The translations under genes and the position numbers were made by a program. Positions 1-9,050 of a stretch of DNA of 41,854 nt are shown piece after piece. Each line of letters starts with the position of its first letter. The first letter of the stretch is position 1. The notes under the pieces are model-generated. The model ran no database searches and was not told where the DNA came from. It worked only from the letters and a program-made list of their open reading frames with translations. The DNA lies in the NCBI RefSeq assembly GCF_900114485.1, contig NZ_FOTF01000025.1, positions 1 through 41,854 on the forward strand. The letters run 5' to 3'. This DNA comes from Loktanella salsilacus (lineage in GTDB: Bacteria; Pseudomonadota; Alphaproteobacteria; Rhodobacterales; Rhodobacteraceae).

Positions 1-257
1 CGCCACGCGTAGAAATAGCCCCGAACCGTTGAAACCGGCGGGAAGTCGTTGGGCAACATACGCCATTGGCATCCGGTCGTTGCAATGTAGAGGAGTGCGT
101 CGACCACGTCGCGCAAACATGTCGTACGGGGCCGACCAGTTGTCTTCGGCGGCGACATCGAAGGCGCTATCAACGCCCATTCCGCATCCTTCATATCGCT
201 TGCGTATTTATCGCCTTTTCGATCATGTTGACGGCGGGTGAGTTCAGTCCAAGCCAT
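1..257 (-). CDS. IS5-family (IS427-like) transposase, N-terminal part, cut by window edge
   Basis: The frame opens at an ATG (257) behind a GGAG Shine-Dalgarno and gives 85 residues before running off the window. The protein starts MAWTELTRRQHD and contains the DUF4096-type motifs of IS5-family transposases: the helix around DAEWALIAP, the GRPR turn, and LLYIATTGCQWRMLP followed by STVRGYF. The DDE catalytic residues lie further downstream and are not visible. Many IS427-group transposases are made by frameshifting between two frames; whether this one is cannot be judged here. The copy at the right end encodes an identical stretch. Confidence 0.85.
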   Translation of the reverse strand, partial: MAWTELTRRQHDRKGDKYASDMKDAEWALIAPSMSPPKTTGRPRTTCLRDVVDALLYIATTGCQWRMLPNDFPPVSTVRGYFYAW

Positions 258-345
258 TGTGATCTCCATTCAGCTTCACAACCGAACAGAATCACAAACC
301 ACTGAACTCACTCAAATAGTTTTAAATCGGGCTCTAAGACTTTTC
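1..345 (-). mobile_element. IS5-family insertion sequence, 5' part, truncated by window start
   Basis: These bases are the exact reverse complement of 41510-41854, so the same element lies at both window ends in opposite orientation. The identity stops at 345/346, which marks the outer limit of shared sequence. It contains the start of a DUF4096/IS5-type transposase, its ribosome binding site and about 90 bases of terminal sequence. The other end of the element is outside the window, so total length, second inverted repeat and target duplication cannot be seen. Confidence 0.85.
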
Positions 346-362
346 ACCGCGAAAAGTCTTAG
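334..362. repeat. perfect 12-bp stem-loop straddling the IS boundary
   Basis: CTAAGACTTTTC (334-345) and GAAAAGTCTTAG (351-362) are perfect reverse complements around a 5-base loop. The inner arm belongs to the sequence shared with the right-end IS copy; the outer arm is flanking DNA just after the DUF3422 stop codon. The right end has a diverged version (41493-41521). It may act as the DUF3422 terminator, be part of the IS terminus, or be the palindromic target the IS inserts into. Confidence 0.7.
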
Positions 363-372
363 GGCATAACGC

Positions 373-1653
373 CTACTCCAGATGCTTTTTCAACCGTTGC
401 AGCATCAGCCAAACGCCGATCAACACAACAGGCGTCACGAGCGAGGCCATGACCGTCTTGGAAATACCCAGCTGGTATTCAAGCGGCCCCAAAATATACA
501 TCGCCAGACTGACCGCGTAGTAGCTGATCGCCACGACGGACAGCCCTTCGACCGTGCGCTGCAAGCGCAGTTGCAAGTCAGACCGCCGGTCCATGCTTTC
601 CAGCAGATCGCGGTTCTGGGCCGATCGTTCCACATCCACCCGCGTGCGCAGCAGATCGCCCGCCCGCAACGCCCGGTCCGACATCGCCTTTAGCCGCGCT
701 TCGGTCGATTTCACCGTCCGCATCGCCGGATCAAAGCGGCGCATCATAAATTCGCCAAAGGTCTGCCGCCCGGCGAACCGCGTCTCGCGCAGCACGGCGA
801 TGCGCTGGTTCACGATCGTCTCATAGGCCCCCGTCGCGCCAAAGCGGAACGCCGATTGCGCCACGATATTCTCTAGCTCTGCCGACACTGTCAGCAGGCT
901 TTGCAGCAGCGCCGCAGGCTCGCCCACGGGACCGCACATTTCCGACAGCAGGGCCGTCAGCCGATTATCAATCGCGCTCATCTGCGGGGCCAGATCGCGG
1001 GCGCGGGACAGGCCCAGCATCGACATCGCCTTATAGGTCTCAATCTCGCACAAGCGCTGCACGACGCGGCCCGTGCGCCGCGAACCTGCTTCGGGGCGTG
1101 CAAAGATGGCAAAGCGCATGTGCCCGCCGGTATCGATGCGGAAATCCGATGCGATCACCAACTCTCCATCCAGCACATGGCTGATGGCAAGGCTTTCGGG
1201 CACGAACCAGTTGTCTACCTTGTCCGCAACCGCCGCGTCATCCGACAGTGCCTCGACCCGGATCAAGGCAGAGGTGATCCGCACCCCCGGCGCCTGCCGC
1301 AGCCAATCGTCAGGAAACACCGCAAACGATGCTGCATCATAAGGTCGATCCGCGACGCCATCCGCGAAAACCGTGAAGGTCACGAATTCCGTATGGCTTT
1401 CCCATTTCAGCAGGTGCTTGCCAATCTGCCCCGAATAATGCGTCGCCCCCGGCTGGGGATGCGCCGCGCCAAAGCGGTCCAGCAGCGCAATCAAATGCAC
1501 CCGGTCCGCATTCCGGTCCCGCCCGGCGGCATTCTGCGCCGGTTTAATCGCCAGATACGCTGCCCGCGCCGGGGCCTGCACCACCGGGAAAGGCCGCGCG
1601 TGCAGCTCGTTCGCCATGGTATAACGCAAAGGGTGGTCTTGGATATCGGGCAT
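373..1653 (-). CDS. DUF3422 family membrane-anchored protein
   Basis: A 426-residue protein starting at the ATG at 1653. The N-terminus carries the family signature NELHARPFP (residues 15-23), which identifies DUF3422. The middle is soluble and rich in charged helices. Two hydrophobic segments sit at the C-terminus, one around SVVAISYYAVSLAMYILG and one around VTPVVLIGVWLML, followed by a basic tail, so the protein is probably anchored in the inner membrane by a C-terminal hairpin. No function is established for the family as far as I know. It stands alone, downstream of the decarboxylase on the same strand with about 145 bases between them. The 3' end lies only 28 bases from the IS boundary, so the gene is intact but its natural downstream context is gone. 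Confidence 0.9.
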   Translation of the reverse strand: MPDIQDHPLRYTMANELHARPFPVVQAPARAAYLAIKPAQNAAGRDRNADRVHLIALLDRFGAAHPQPGATHYSGQIGKHLLKWESHTEFVTFTVFADGVADRPYDAASFAVFPDDWLRQAPGVRITSALIRVEALSDDAAVADKVDNWFVPESLAISHVLDGELVIASDFRIDTGGHMRFAIFARPEAGSRRTGRVVQRLCEIETYKAMSMLGLSRARDLAPQMSAIDNRLTALLSEMCGPVGEPAALLQSLLTVSAELENIVAQSAFRFGATGAYETIVNQRIAVLRETRFAGRQTFGEFMMRRFDPAMRTVKSTEARLKAMSDRALRAGDLLRTRVDVERSAQNRDLLESMDRRSDLQLRLQRTVEGLSVVAISYYAVSLAMYILGPLEYQLGISKTVMASLVTPVVLIGVWLMLQRLKKHLE

Positions 1654-1740
1654 AGAGGGCGCTTTCAGGCTGGTTTACCGCCTAGTCTAGCCGCCTTTGC
1701 CGCCGTGCAAAACAAAAAACCGTGCATCCACAAATGCTTA

Positions 1741-1769
1741 GCGGCGCACCGTGGTATACAGTGCGCCGC
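1741..1769 (-). terminator. hairpin downstream of the ornithine decarboxylase gene
   Basis: GCGGCGCAC (1741-1749) pairs with GTGCGCCGC (1761-1769) around an 11-base loop, about 30 bases past the decarboxylase stop codon. There is no strong U-tract on the minus strand, so termination efficiency is uncertain. Confidence 0.45.
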
Positions 1770-1798
1770 CAGCCGTGTCGAAAAATTCGGGAAAGTGC

Positions 1799-2968
1799 TT
1801 AGATCACAACCACATCAAGCGGCGGGAAGCCGTTGAAACAGACCGAAGAATAGGTCGAGGTATAGGCCCCGGTGTTGCGGATCAGCACCCGGTCGCCGGA
1901 CTTTAGCGTCAGCGGCAGGTTCATCGGGCGCTTTTCATACAGCACGTCGGCGCTATCGCAGGACGGACCCGCCATGATGCACGGACCCACAGCGTCGCCA
2001 TCACGGTCGGTCTCAAACTGATAGCGGATCGCCTCGCCCTCTGTTTCAGCCAGACCAGAGAAGCGGCCGATCGACAGATACACCCAGCGGTGCACATCGC
2101 GGTCAGACTTACGGCTAACCAGCATGACTTCGCAGGCGATGACGCCAGCTTCGGCCACCATGCCGCGGCCGGGCTCTGCCATGACGCGAGGGATATGGCC
2201 GAACTTTTCTTCCACCAGCGCAATGACGCGGGACGCATAGACCGTCGGCGTGTCAATCGCTTCGCCGTAAAACGCAGGGAAACCGCCGCCGATGTTCAGC
2301 AAGGTCAGCTCGTGGCCCGCGTCCTTTGCCGCTTTCCAGATGTCGCTCATCTGGTCCAGCGTGGGGGTCCACATCTCTGCCCGGCGGGTCTGCGATCCAA
2401 CGTGGAAAGAGAAACCAACAGGGGTCAGACCGACTTCTTTGGCATAGTCCAGCAGCACCAGCGCAAGCCCTGCGTCGCAGCCGAACTTGCGGGTCAGCGG
2501 CCAGTCGGCCTCTGACGTCTCGACGATCAGGCGGATGTAGACCGACGCGCCGGGGGCGTGTTCGGCGATCTTGTCCAGCTCTTCCTCGGCGTCGGCAGCG
2601 AACAGGGTGATGCCAGCGGCATGTGCCCAAGCGATGTCAGAGGCACGCTTGATCGTGTTGCCATAGGAAATCGTATCGGGGTGCGCGCCAGCGGCGATGC
2701 ACATCTCAATCTCGCCTTTGGAGGCCGCATCGAAATGCGAGCCAAGCTTAACGAGGCGTTCCAGCACCGGCTTGGCAGGGTTCGCTTTGACGGCGTAATG
2801 GATGTCCGCATGACCCAGGCCAGCCTTCAGCGCGTTATACTGCTCTTCGACGCGGTCGCAGTCGATGATCAGGGTCGGTTTATCGAATGCGCGCCCGGCG
2901 ACATAAGCGTCCAGTTTTGGGGTGGCGACACGAACAGGCGCCGCAGCGCCAGCAGTTGATGCAATCAT
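1799..2968 (-). CDS. Type III PLP-dependent ornithine (lysine/ornithine-type) decarboxylase
   Basis: The eukaryotic-type, fold III (alanine-racemase-like) decarboxylase that makes putrescine from ornithine, the entry to polyamine synthesis. The 389-residue product shows the family landmarks in order: HYAVKANP with the PLP-binding lysine (about residue 61), FHVGSQ, the phosphate-binding GGGFP loop, EPGRGMVAEAG, and the C-terminal catalytic cysteine in GPSCDSADVLYE. A longer frame starts upstream at 3160, but the ATG at 2968 has a GGAG six bases ahead, and the upstream 64 codons look like leader sequence rather than protein. Substrate choice between ornithine and lysine or diaminopimelate cannot be fixed by eye; ornithine is preferred because of the cysteine motif and the structured leader. 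It is monocistronic and divergent from the pseudouridine synthase. Confidence 0.9.
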   Translation of the reverse strand: MIASTAGAAAPVRVATPKLDAYVAGRAFDKPTLIIDCDRVEEQYNALKAGLGHADIHYAVKANPAKPVLERLVKLGSHFDAASKGEIEMCIAAGAHPDTISYGNTIKRASDIAWAHAAGITLFAADAEEELDKIAEHAPGASVYIRLIVETSEADWPLTRKFGCDAGLALVLLDYAKEVGLTPVGFSFHVGSQTRRAEMWTPTLDQMSDIWKAAKDAGHELTLLNIGGGFPAFYGEAIDTPTVYASRVIALVEEKFGHIPRVMAEPGRGMVAEAGVIACEVMLVSRKSDRDVHRWVYLSIGRFSGLAETEGEAIRYQFETDRDGDAVGPCIMAGPSCDSADVLYEKRPMNLPLTLKSGDRVLIRNTGAYTSTYSSVCFNGFPPLDVVVI

Positions 2969-3060
2969 GGTCATCTCCAGTAGACTCGGCCATTGGAAGG
3001 TATCAACCTTTCCGAGACCGCTCAGTTCCAAGGGAGACGTTACCGTCGCTGCGTGAACAT
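2969..3060 (-). promoter_or_regulatory. structured 5' leader of the decarboxylase, speF-like, with an anti-Shine-Dalgarno
   Basis: On the minus strand the mRNA in front of the decarboxylase can fold into a nested stem. CUCGG and CCGAG (3012-3016 with 2985-2989) enclose AAGGU and ACCUU (3006-3010 with 2997-3001) around the loop UGAU. A UCUCC stretch (complement of 3033-3037) is perfectly complementary to the GGAGA of the ribosome binding site (complement of 2974-2978), so the leader could mask translation. A cis-regulatory RNA called the speF motif is known upstream of alphaproteobacterial ornithine decarboxylases; I believe this is that element but could not run a covariance model. Confidence 0.55.
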
Positions 3061-3200
3061 TGCAAAACTGCAGGTCAGAGGCGCGTGCGTTGGCGTCTAT
3101 GAAGGCGCATGTGAGGCAAAGCGCGGCGTCGATCAAGTGGGTATTTTGCGCTGCGTGCATTTATTTTGCACCGCGCCCCGCGCCGCGCTACACCCGGCCC

Positions 3201-3749
3201 ATGACGCGTCTGATCCTGTTCAATAAACCCTTCGATGTTCTGTCGCAATTCACCGATGCGAACAGCCCCTCGCCGCGCCCGACCCTGTCGAAATTCATTG
3301 ATGTGCCAAAGGTTTACCCCGCAGGCCGTCTTGACCGCGATAGCGAAGGGCTGCTTTTGCTGACCGATGATGGCGCGCTGCAGGCCCGCATCAGTGATCC
3401 GCGCTACAAGGCGGCGAAAACCTATCTGGTACAGATCGAAGGCACGCCTGACGACGCGGCCCTGTCTGCCCTGCGCAGCGGCGTGACATTAAAGGACGGT
3501 CCAACCCGCCCGGCGAAGGTGCGGCGCATCGACACCCCGGACCTGTGGCCGCGCAATCCCCCGGTGCGGTTCCGCAAATCGGTGCCCGATTGCTGGCTGG
3601 AACTGACCATCACCGAAGGCCGCAACCGCCAAGTCCGCCGTATGACCGCCCATGTCGGCCACCCGACGCTGCGCCTTGTGCGCTGGCAGATCGGCGATTG
3701 GACACTGGACAATCTGGCCCCCGGCACATGGCGCGACGCGGCGCTTTAA
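3201..3749 (+). CDS. rluE: 23S rRNA pseudouridine synthase, RluE-type
   Basis: A 182-residue member of the RsuA/RluB/RluE branch of pseudouridine synthases, which isomerise a uridine in ribosomal RNA; RluE acts on 23S rRNA. The catalytic motif [14 protein letters not shown] contains the invariant aspartate. [13 protein letters not shown] near the N-terminus and [23 protein letters not shown] near the C-terminus are typical of this branch. There is no N-terminal S4 domain, which fits RluE rather than RsuA or RluB. The ATG at 3201 begins the homologous region; an upstream in-frame extension to 3060 overlaps the divergent promoter region and looks spurious. Confidence 0.92.
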   Translation: MTRLILFNKPFDVLSQFTDANSPSPRPTLSKFIDVPKVYPAGRLDRDSEGLLLLTDDGALQARISDPRYKAAKTYLVQIEGTPDDAALSALRSGVTLKDGPTRPAKVRRIDTPDLWPRNPPVRFRKSVPDCWLELTITEGRNRQVRRMTAHVGHPTLRLVRWQIGDWTLDNLAPGTWRDAAL

Positions 3750-3756
3750 ACGGCGC

Positions 3757-3786
3757 GTAAACGCGCGCAGACTGGCCCGCGTTTAC
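3757..3786 (+). terminator. hairpin downstream of rluE
   Basis: GTAAACGCG (3757-3765) pairs perfectly with CGCGTTTAC (3778-3786) around a 12-base loop, starting 8 bases after the rluE stop. It is A/T-rich only at the stem base and lacks a clear U-tract. Confidence 0.4.
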
Positions 3787-3849
3787 CGATTCAAAACCAA
3801 TCATCGCTACGTCTTACTGAAATCGCACTCAGCATGACGGACCCCGCGT

Positions 3850-5280
3850 ATGACCGCACACCCCCGCCCGCCGCCCACGGTATCGGCAGGCCCAACGACC
3901 AACGGCGGTGGTGCTGACAGCTCTCGCTTGAATAGGTTGATATCGGGGCTGGGGTCCGAAATCGTCAATATTGCAGCGTTTTTGGATGACCTGCACCAGA
4001 CGGCGAACGAACAGCTTAGCACCCTCGCCGATAGCCAAACCGCGCTGCGGTCGCTGAACCAGACCTCTGACACCATGGGTCAGACCACCGCGCTTTTGAC
4101 CACATCGGCGCAGGCCAGCCTTGATGCGGTGGATACCTCTGTCGCGACGCTGCGCGCCTCTGCCGATACGTCGAAAGCGGTGTCGCGCTGGGTCACAGAT
4201 TTCGAGGATCGCATCGCGCAGGTGCGCGATTCCCTGAACGCGGTCGCCGCAGCGAATGCGCAGATTGCCGATATCGCAGTGCATGTGAATATTCTTGCGA
4301 TCAACGCCCGGATTGAAGCCGCCCGCGCGGGCGACGCCGGGCGCGGCTTTGCCGTGGTCGCTGACGCGATCAAAGAGCTGTCGCACAAAACCTCTGCCGC
4401 GGCGGAAAAGGTCACAGAGCAGACGCAGCACCTGACGCAGACCTTTCAGGTCCTGCACTGCGAATCGCAAGACGTGGCCACCGATGCCCGGTCAGTCATC
4501 GACGCCGCCACGGCCACCGATAAGGCGCTGATGGATATCGCCAGTTCGATCCGGGCGACGACGGAACAGTCCGGCGTCATCGCCAACCAAGCGGCGCAGG
4601 TCGACGCCGCCACCAAAGCCTTTGTGCCCGCCTTTAGCCGCCTGTCGAAACTGGCCAGTCAAACGGGTGAAGGCGTCACGCAAGCCACCACCCGCAGCAC
4701 CGCCCTGATCGCGCGCAGCGAAGCCATCGTGCAGGCCGCCGCCCTGATCGGCGGTGCGTCAATCGACACGCCCTTCATCACCTTTGTGCAAACCGCCGCC
4801 GCCCGCATCGGCGCGATCTGGGACGAGGCGCTTGCCGCAGGCCGCATTTCCCTGCGCGATCTGTTCGATTCTAACTACGAGGCGATCACCGGCACCGACC
4901 CGCAGCAGTTCCGCACCCGCTTTACCGCCTTTACTGACAAGACGCTGCCAGCCGTGCAGGAACCGGCCTTTGATCTGGACCCGCGCGTGGTGTTTTGCGC
5001 CGCGATTGATCAGCGCGGCTATTTGCCGACCCATAATGCGAAATTCTCGCAGTCGCCCTCGCGCGATCCGGTCTGGAATGGCGCAAACTGCCGCAATCGG
5101 CGGATCTTTGATGACCGGGTGGGGCTGAAATCCGGGCGCAGCACAGCCCCGTTTTTGCTGCAAGTTTACCGCCGGGATATGGGCGGCGGGCAATTCGTGA
5201 TGATGAAAGACGTCTCTGCCCCGATCAAAGCGGGCGGCCAGCACTGGGGCGGCCTGCGCCTAGCCTACACATTCGACTAA
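3850..5280 (+). CDS. Soluble methyl-accepting chemotaxis-like signalling protein
   Basis: A 476-residue protein with an MCP signalling domain and no visible membrane segment, so it is expected to be cytoplasmic. The hairpin-tip region of the MCP domain is clear at roughly residues 150-190 (NILAINARIEAARAG, then GRGFAVVADAIKELS), flanked by heptad-rich helices. The C-terminal third (about residues 310-476) is a separate globular domain ending in a region rich in Arg, Asp and Gly (for example SRDPVWNGANCRNRRIF and APIKAGGQHWGG). I recall that region as a recurring C-terminal module in short cytoplasmic MCP-like proteins, but its ligand is unknown to me. No che genes are nearby. The ATG at 3850 was chosen because the earlier ATG at 3834 is in another frame. 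Confidence 0.85.
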   Translation: MTAHPRPPPTVSAGPTTNGGGADSSRLNRLISGLGSEIVNIAAFLDDLHQTANEQLSTLADSQTALRSLNQTSDTMGQTTALLTTSAQASLDAVDTSVATLRASADTSKAVSRWVTDFEDRIAQVRDSLNAVAAANAQIADIAVHVNILAINARIEAARAGDAGRGFAVVADAIKELSHKTSAAAEKVTEQTQHLTQTFQVLHCESQDVATDARSVIDAATATDKALMDIASSIRATTEQSGVIANQAAQVDAATKAFVPAFSRLSKLASQTGEGVTQATTRSTALIARSEAIVQAAALIGGASIDTPFITFVQTAAARIGAIWDEALAAGRISLRDLFDSNYEAITGTDPQQFRTRFTAFTDKTLPAVQEPAFDLDPRVVFCAAIDQRGYLPTHNAKFSQSPSRDPVWNGANCRNRRIFDDRVGLKSGRSTAPFLLQVYRRDMGGGQFVMMKDVSAPIKAGGQHWGGLRLAYTFD

Positions 5281-5283
5281 CGC

Positions 5284-5317
5284 AAAATGCCCGCAGCTAT
5301 CACGCTGCGGGCATTTT
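5284..5317. terminator. bidirectional terminator between the MCP-like gene and pntB
   Basis: A 14-bp perfect stem (5284-5297 with 5304-5317) has a 6-base loop, with AAAA on one side and TTTT on the other. It sits 3 bases after the MCP-like stop and about 40 bases after the pntB stop on the other strand, so it can serve both convergent genes. Confidence 0.85.
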
Positions 5318-5354
5318 CCAATTTTTGGTCGAAACGAAAACGGCGGGCCTTAGA

Positions 5355-6872
5355 TCAGTCGATCTTTGGCAGCAGCTCTTCCAGCGACTTTTTCGCGTCG
5401 CCATAGAACATCCGCGTGTTGTCCTTAAAGAACAGCGGATTTTCGATCCCGGAGTAGCCTGTTCCCTGCCCGCGCTTGGACACGAAAACCTGCTTGGCCT
5501 TCCAGACTTCCAGCACTGGCATGCCAGCGATGGGGCTGTTGGGATCGTCCTGCGCCGCCGGGTTCACGATGTCATTGGACCCGATGACGATGGCCACGTC
5601 GGTGGTGGGGAAATCGTCGTTGATCTCGTCCATCTCCATCACGATGTCATATGGCACCTTCGCCTCTGCCAGCAGCACGTTCATGTGGCCGGGCAGACGC
5701 CCCGCAACAGGGTGGATCGCGAAACGCACGGTCTTGCCCTGCGCCCGCAGCTTGGTCACCAGCTGGCTTACGGCCTGCTGCGCCTGCGCCACGGCCATGC
5801 CGTAACCGGGGATGATGATGACGCTATCCGCTTCGTTCAGCGCCGACGCCACACCGTCCGCGTCGATGGCAATCTGCTCGCCCTCGACCGCCATTGCAGG
5901 CCCCGTGGTGCCGCCGAAGCCGCCCAAGATCACCGACACAAAGGACCGGTTCATCGCCTTGCACATGATATACGACAGGATCGCACCGGACGAGCCGACC
6001 AGCGCACCCGTCACGATCAGCAAGTCATTGCCTAGCGTGAAACCAATCGCCGCTGCCGCCCAGCCAGAATAGCTGTTCAGCATCGACACAACGACCGGCA
6101 TATCCGCGCCGCCGATGCCCATGATCAGGTGCCAGCCGATAAAACCGGCAATCAGCGTCACCAGAACCATCGTCCAGATACCAGCGCCCTGCGCAAACAT
6201 GATACCCAGCAGCACCGACACGATCAGCGCCGCAGCATTCAGATAGTGGCCAGAGATGAAGGGAACCGCGTTCTCGTCGCTTGGCAGCATCAGCTTTTTC
6301 GGCTTGCCGTCGACCTTACCGGCCAGCTTGCCAAAGGCCACGATAGAGCCTGTGAACGTCACCGCACCGATAAAGATACCAAGGAAGACTTCGACCTTCA
6401 GGATCGCGATTTCCACCGCATCCTTGTGCCACAGTTTTTCACCAAAGCCCGTCAGCTCTGTGCCTGCCGGGATCGCGACGGTGTGACCGTCCGCAATCGT
6501 CGGCACACCCATCGCTGCCGCCTGCATCTGCTGCACGGCGTGCAACATGATGTCGGCGTTCAGGCCGATGAACACGGCTGCCAGACCCACGAAGGAATGC
6601 AGCGCCGCGACCAGTTGCGGCATTTCGGTCATCTGCACCTTGCCAGCCACATAGTAGCCCGCAAAGCCGCCCGCCGCGATGGCGATCAGGATCAGGAACA
6701 CGTTGTAAACGCCCGGTCCAAAGACCGTCGCCACTACCGCGATTCCCATGCCGGCGATGCCATACCAGACCGCCCGCTTGGCGGACTCTTGGTTATTCAG
6801 GCCGCCAAGGGCCAGGATGAACAGAACAGCGGACGCGATATAGGCCGCCGATGTGATACCTACTGAAAACAT
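5355..6872 (-). CDS. pntB: NAD(P) transhydrogenase subunit beta
   Basis: The beta subunit of the proton-translocating transhydrogenase, an inner-membrane enzyme that uses the proton gradient to drive hydride transfer from NADH to NADP+. The 505-residue protein has a multi-helix membrane domain over roughly residues 1-270. The NADP(H)-binding domain III follows, with [31 protein letters not shown] and [15 protein letters not shown]. The start at 6872 has a strong GAGGAGG site 9 bases upstream; an in-frame extension to 6938 would run into pntA. It lies 10 bases after the pntA stop, so the two are co-transcribed. Confidence 0.97.
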   Translation of the reverse strand: MFSVGITSAAYIASAVLFILALGGLNNQESAKRAVWYGIAGMGIAVVATVFGPGVYNVFLILIAIAAGGFAGYYVAGKVQMTEMPQLVAALHSFVGLAAVFIGLNADIMLHAVQQMQAAAMGVPTIADGHTVAIPAGTELTGFGEKLWHKDAVEIAILKVEVFLGIFIGAVTFTGSIVAFGKLAGKVDGKPKKLMLPSDENAVPFISGHYLNAAALIVSVLLGIMFAQGAGIWTMVLVTLIAGFIGWHLIMGIGGADMPVVVSMLNSYSGWAAAAIGFTLGNDLLIVTGALVGSSGAILSYIMCKAMNRSFVSVILGGFGGTTGPAMAVEGEQIAIDADGVASALNEADSVIIIPGYGMAVAQAQQAVSQLVTKLRAQGKTVRFAIHPVAGRLPGHMNVLLAEAKVPYDIVMEMDEINDDFPTTDVAIVIGSNDIVNPAAQDDPNSPIAGMPVLEVWKAKQVFVSKRGQGTGYSGIENPLFFKDNTRMFYGDAKKSLEELLPKID

Positions 6873-6882
6873 GGAACCCTCC

Positions 6883-8457
6883 TCAGGACTTCTGGAACAT
6901 GGCAAGCATGCGCCGCGTGACGAGGAACCCGCCGACAATGTTGATGGATGCGATCAGCACCCCGATAAAGCTGAGCAGCACGACGATCCAATTGCCAGCG
7001 CCAATCTGCAGCAGCGCGCCAAGGATGACGATGCCGGAAATCGCGTTGGTGATGGCCATCAGCGGCGTGTGCAGGCTGTGCGCCACGCCCCAGATCACGG
7101 AAAAACCGATGAAGCAGGACAGCGCGAACACGATAAAGTGGCTCATAAAGCTTTCGGGCGCAAAAGCCCCGACCAGCGCCAGCAGCAGACCGCCAACGAC
7201 CAGCAACGTGACCTGAGACTTCGTCTGCGCCTTAAAGCTCGCCACCTCTTTCGCGCGCTTTTCAGCGGGCGTCAGTTCCTTCGGCTTGTCCTTCTTCGGA
7301 GCCGCCGCAATCGCCGCGATTTTGGGCTTGGGCGGCGGGAAGGTCACCTCGCCCTCGTGTGTGGCCGTCGCCCCGCGAATGACGTCGTCGTCCATGTTGT
7401 GGTCGATCACGCCGTCTTTGCCCGGCGTCAGATCGGACACCATGTGGCGCACGTTCGTCGCGTAAAGCAAGGATGCCTGCGTCGCCATCCGCGATGGGAA
7501 ATCGGTGTAACCCACGATGGTCACGCCATTTTCCGTGACGATCTTTTCGTCTTTTACGGTCAGTTTGCAGTTACCGCCACGTTCTGCCGCAAGGTCGATG
7601 ATGACCGATCCGGGCTTCATGGCGTCGACCATATCCTTGGTCCACAGCTCTGGCGCGTCGCGGCCCGGGATCAGCGCTGTCGTGATGACGATGTCCATGT
7701 CGGGCGCGATTTCGCGGAATTTCTTCAGCTGGGCTGCGGTGAATTCGGGGCTGGACACAGCGGCATAACCACCCGTCGCGGACCCGTCTGTCTGCTCTTC
7801 GTTGAAGTCGAGGAAGACAAACTCTGCGCCCATCGATTCGACCTGCTCGGCCACTTCGGGCCGCACGTCAAAGGCGTAGGTGATCGCGCCCAGCGATGTC
7901 GCTGTGCCGATGGCGGCCAGACCAGCAACGCCCGCGCCCACGACCAGCACCTTGGCTGGCGGCACTTTGCCCGCAGCCGTCACCTGACCGGTAAAGAAGC
8001 GGCCAAAGTTGCTGCCCGCCTCGATCACCGCGCGGTAGCCCGCGATATTGGCCATCGACGACAGCGCGTCCATCTTTTGCGCGCGCGAAATGCGCGGCAC
8101 CATGTCCATCGCAACGACCGTCGCGCCCTGCGCATTGGCAGCGGCCAACAGCTCTGCGTTTTGGCCGGGATAGAAGAAAGAGATCAGCGTCTGATCGTCC
8201 CGCAACAGCGCAACCTCGGCGTCCGAGGGCGGGCGCACCTTGGCGATGATATCGGCCTGCGCAAACAGCGCCGCCGCATCATCAACCACGGTCACATCGG
8301 CGGCGCGATACGCGTCGTCGGTAAATCCTGCTTTCAAACCCGCGCCGGACTGGACCAGGCAATCATGCCCCAGCTTTTGCAGATCCTTGGCCGAGGCGGG
8401 CGTCATCGCAACCCGGGCCTCGCCCTCGTATGTTTCTTTTGGTGCGCCGATCTTCAA
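6883..8457 (-). CDS. pntA: NAD(P) transhydrogenase subunit alpha, full-length
   Basis: The alpha subunit, 524 residues, begins MKIGAPKE at 8457. The NAD(H)-binding domain covers about residues 1-370: [12 protein letters not shown] at the N-terminus, the dinucleotide fold [22 protein letters not shown] (split by my reading into two strands and a helix), and later AAERGGNC. A Lys/Pro-rich linker of about residues 375-425 leads to four C-terminal membrane helices. In many alphaproteobacteria the alpha chain is split into pntAA and pntAB; here it is one fused polypeptide, as in Escherichia coli. pntB follows after 10 bases. Confidence 0.97.
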   Translation of the reverse strand: MKIGAPKETYEGEARVAMTPASAKDLQKLGHDCLVQSGAGLKAGFTDDAYRAADVTVVDDAAALFAQADIIAKVRPPSDAEVALLRDDQTLISFFYPGQNAELLAAANAQGATVVAMDMVPRISRAQKMDALSSMANIAGYRAVIEAGSNFGRFFTGQVTAAGKVPPAKVLVVGAGVAGLAAIGTATSLGAITYAFDVRPEVAEQVESMGAEFVFLDFNEEQTDGSATGGYAAVSSPEFTAAQLKKFREIAPDMDIVITTALIPGRDAPELWTKDMVDAMKPGSVIIDLAAERGGNCKLTVKDEKIVTENGVTIVGYTDFPSRMATQASLLYATNVRHMVSDLTPGKDGVIDHNMDDDVIRGATATHEGEVTFPPPKPKIAAIAAAPKKDKPKELTPAEKRAKEVASFKAQTKSQVTLLVVGGLLLALVGAFAPESFMSHFIVFALSCFIGFSVIWGVAHSLHTPLMAITNAISGIVILGALLQIGAGNWIVVLLSFIGVLIASINIVGGFLVTRRMLAMFQKS

Positions 8458-8473
8458 CGGGCTATCCCCTCTT

Positions 8474-8514
8474 TAGTATTCTAGTATACCACATAGCTGG
8501 TACCACATTTCCAC
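8474..8514 (-). promoter_or_regulatory. candidate pntAB promoter region with a repeated ATGTGGTA element
   Basis: On the minus strand, TATACT (8483-8488) is a good -10 candidate about 25 bases ahead of the pntA start codon, with no convincing -35. It lies inside a direct repeat: ATGTGGTA occurs twice, 15 bases apart, and the second copy runs into the near-palindrome TGGTATACTA. Repeats of this type can be regulator sites; none is proven here. Confidence 0.35.
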
Positions 8515-8551
8515 GCAACAATATTTCACAACAGCACGGTTGCAAGGTGTT

Positions 8552-8989
8552 TCACAGCCATCGGCGCACGACCTTGGTATATTCTGTGAAGGCCGCGCCA
8601 AAGGCGGCCTGCAAACGCGCCTCTTCTGCGGTAATGAAATGGGCGCTGATCCAGATGGCGAAAACCGGCACCGTGGCCAAGCCTAGCGGGGCCTGCCACC
8701 ACAGGCACAGCCCCGTCAGCAGCAGAACGTCGCCTAAATAAATCGGGTTACGGGTGCGGGCGAAAATACCCTGCGTCACCAAAGCATGCGGCTGGCGGTG
8801 CGGAATAACCGTCGTGTCCGCCCGTGTCATGGTGATCACCGCCGCCAGCATCAACGCCAGCCCCGCCGCGACCAACGCGATCCCCGCCCATTGCAGCCCT
8901 GCGGTGCCCATCGTCACAATGCTGCGGCTGGCCCAGACGACCACCGCGGCCAAAGCCAGCCAAACGGGCGGTAAATCAAGATATTTCAT
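8552..8989 (-). CDS. Isoprenylcysteine-carboxyl-methyltransferase-type membrane protein
   Basis: A 145-residue membrane protein with about four hydrophobic segments. The C-terminal half has the ICMT/PEMT signature: HALVTQGIFARTRNPIYLGD followed by a membrane segment and TAEEARLQAAFG, then EYTKVVRRW. In this family the motif binds S-adenosylmethionine at the membrane surface. Bacterial homologues are mostly annotated methyltransferase family proteins of unknown substrate, and protein prenylation is not expected here. A longer frame starts at 9367, but the ATG at 8989 has GGGGGAG 4 bases ahead and opens with a hydrophobic segment; the extension overlaps the divergent SDR gene antisense. Confidence 0.85.
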   Translation of the reverse strand: MKYLDLPPVWLALAAVVVWASRSIVTMGTAGLQWAGIALVAAGLALMLAAVITMTRADTTVIPHRQPHALVTQGIFARTRNPIYLGDVLLLTGLCLWWQAPLGLATVPVFAIWISAHFITAEEARLQAAFGAAFTEYTKVVRRWL

Positions 8990-9050
8990 GGCTCTCCCCC
9001 TTGCACGTGCGGACCCGAACGGTAGCATCGCGCCATAAGTGGAGGATATC

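Noticed and set aside
901-1836. Plus-strand frame of 311 codons
   Set aside because: Antisense to the DUF3422 gene, Arg/His/Gln-rich and without motifs.
2969-3160. N-terminal extension of the decarboxylase
   Set aside because: The added 64 residues match no decarboxylase N-terminus and coincide with the folded leader; the start at 2968 has its own ribosome site.
6853-8484. Plus-strand frame of 543 codons
   Set aside because: Complement of pntA; composition dominated by Arg, His, Gln and Asp; no domain.
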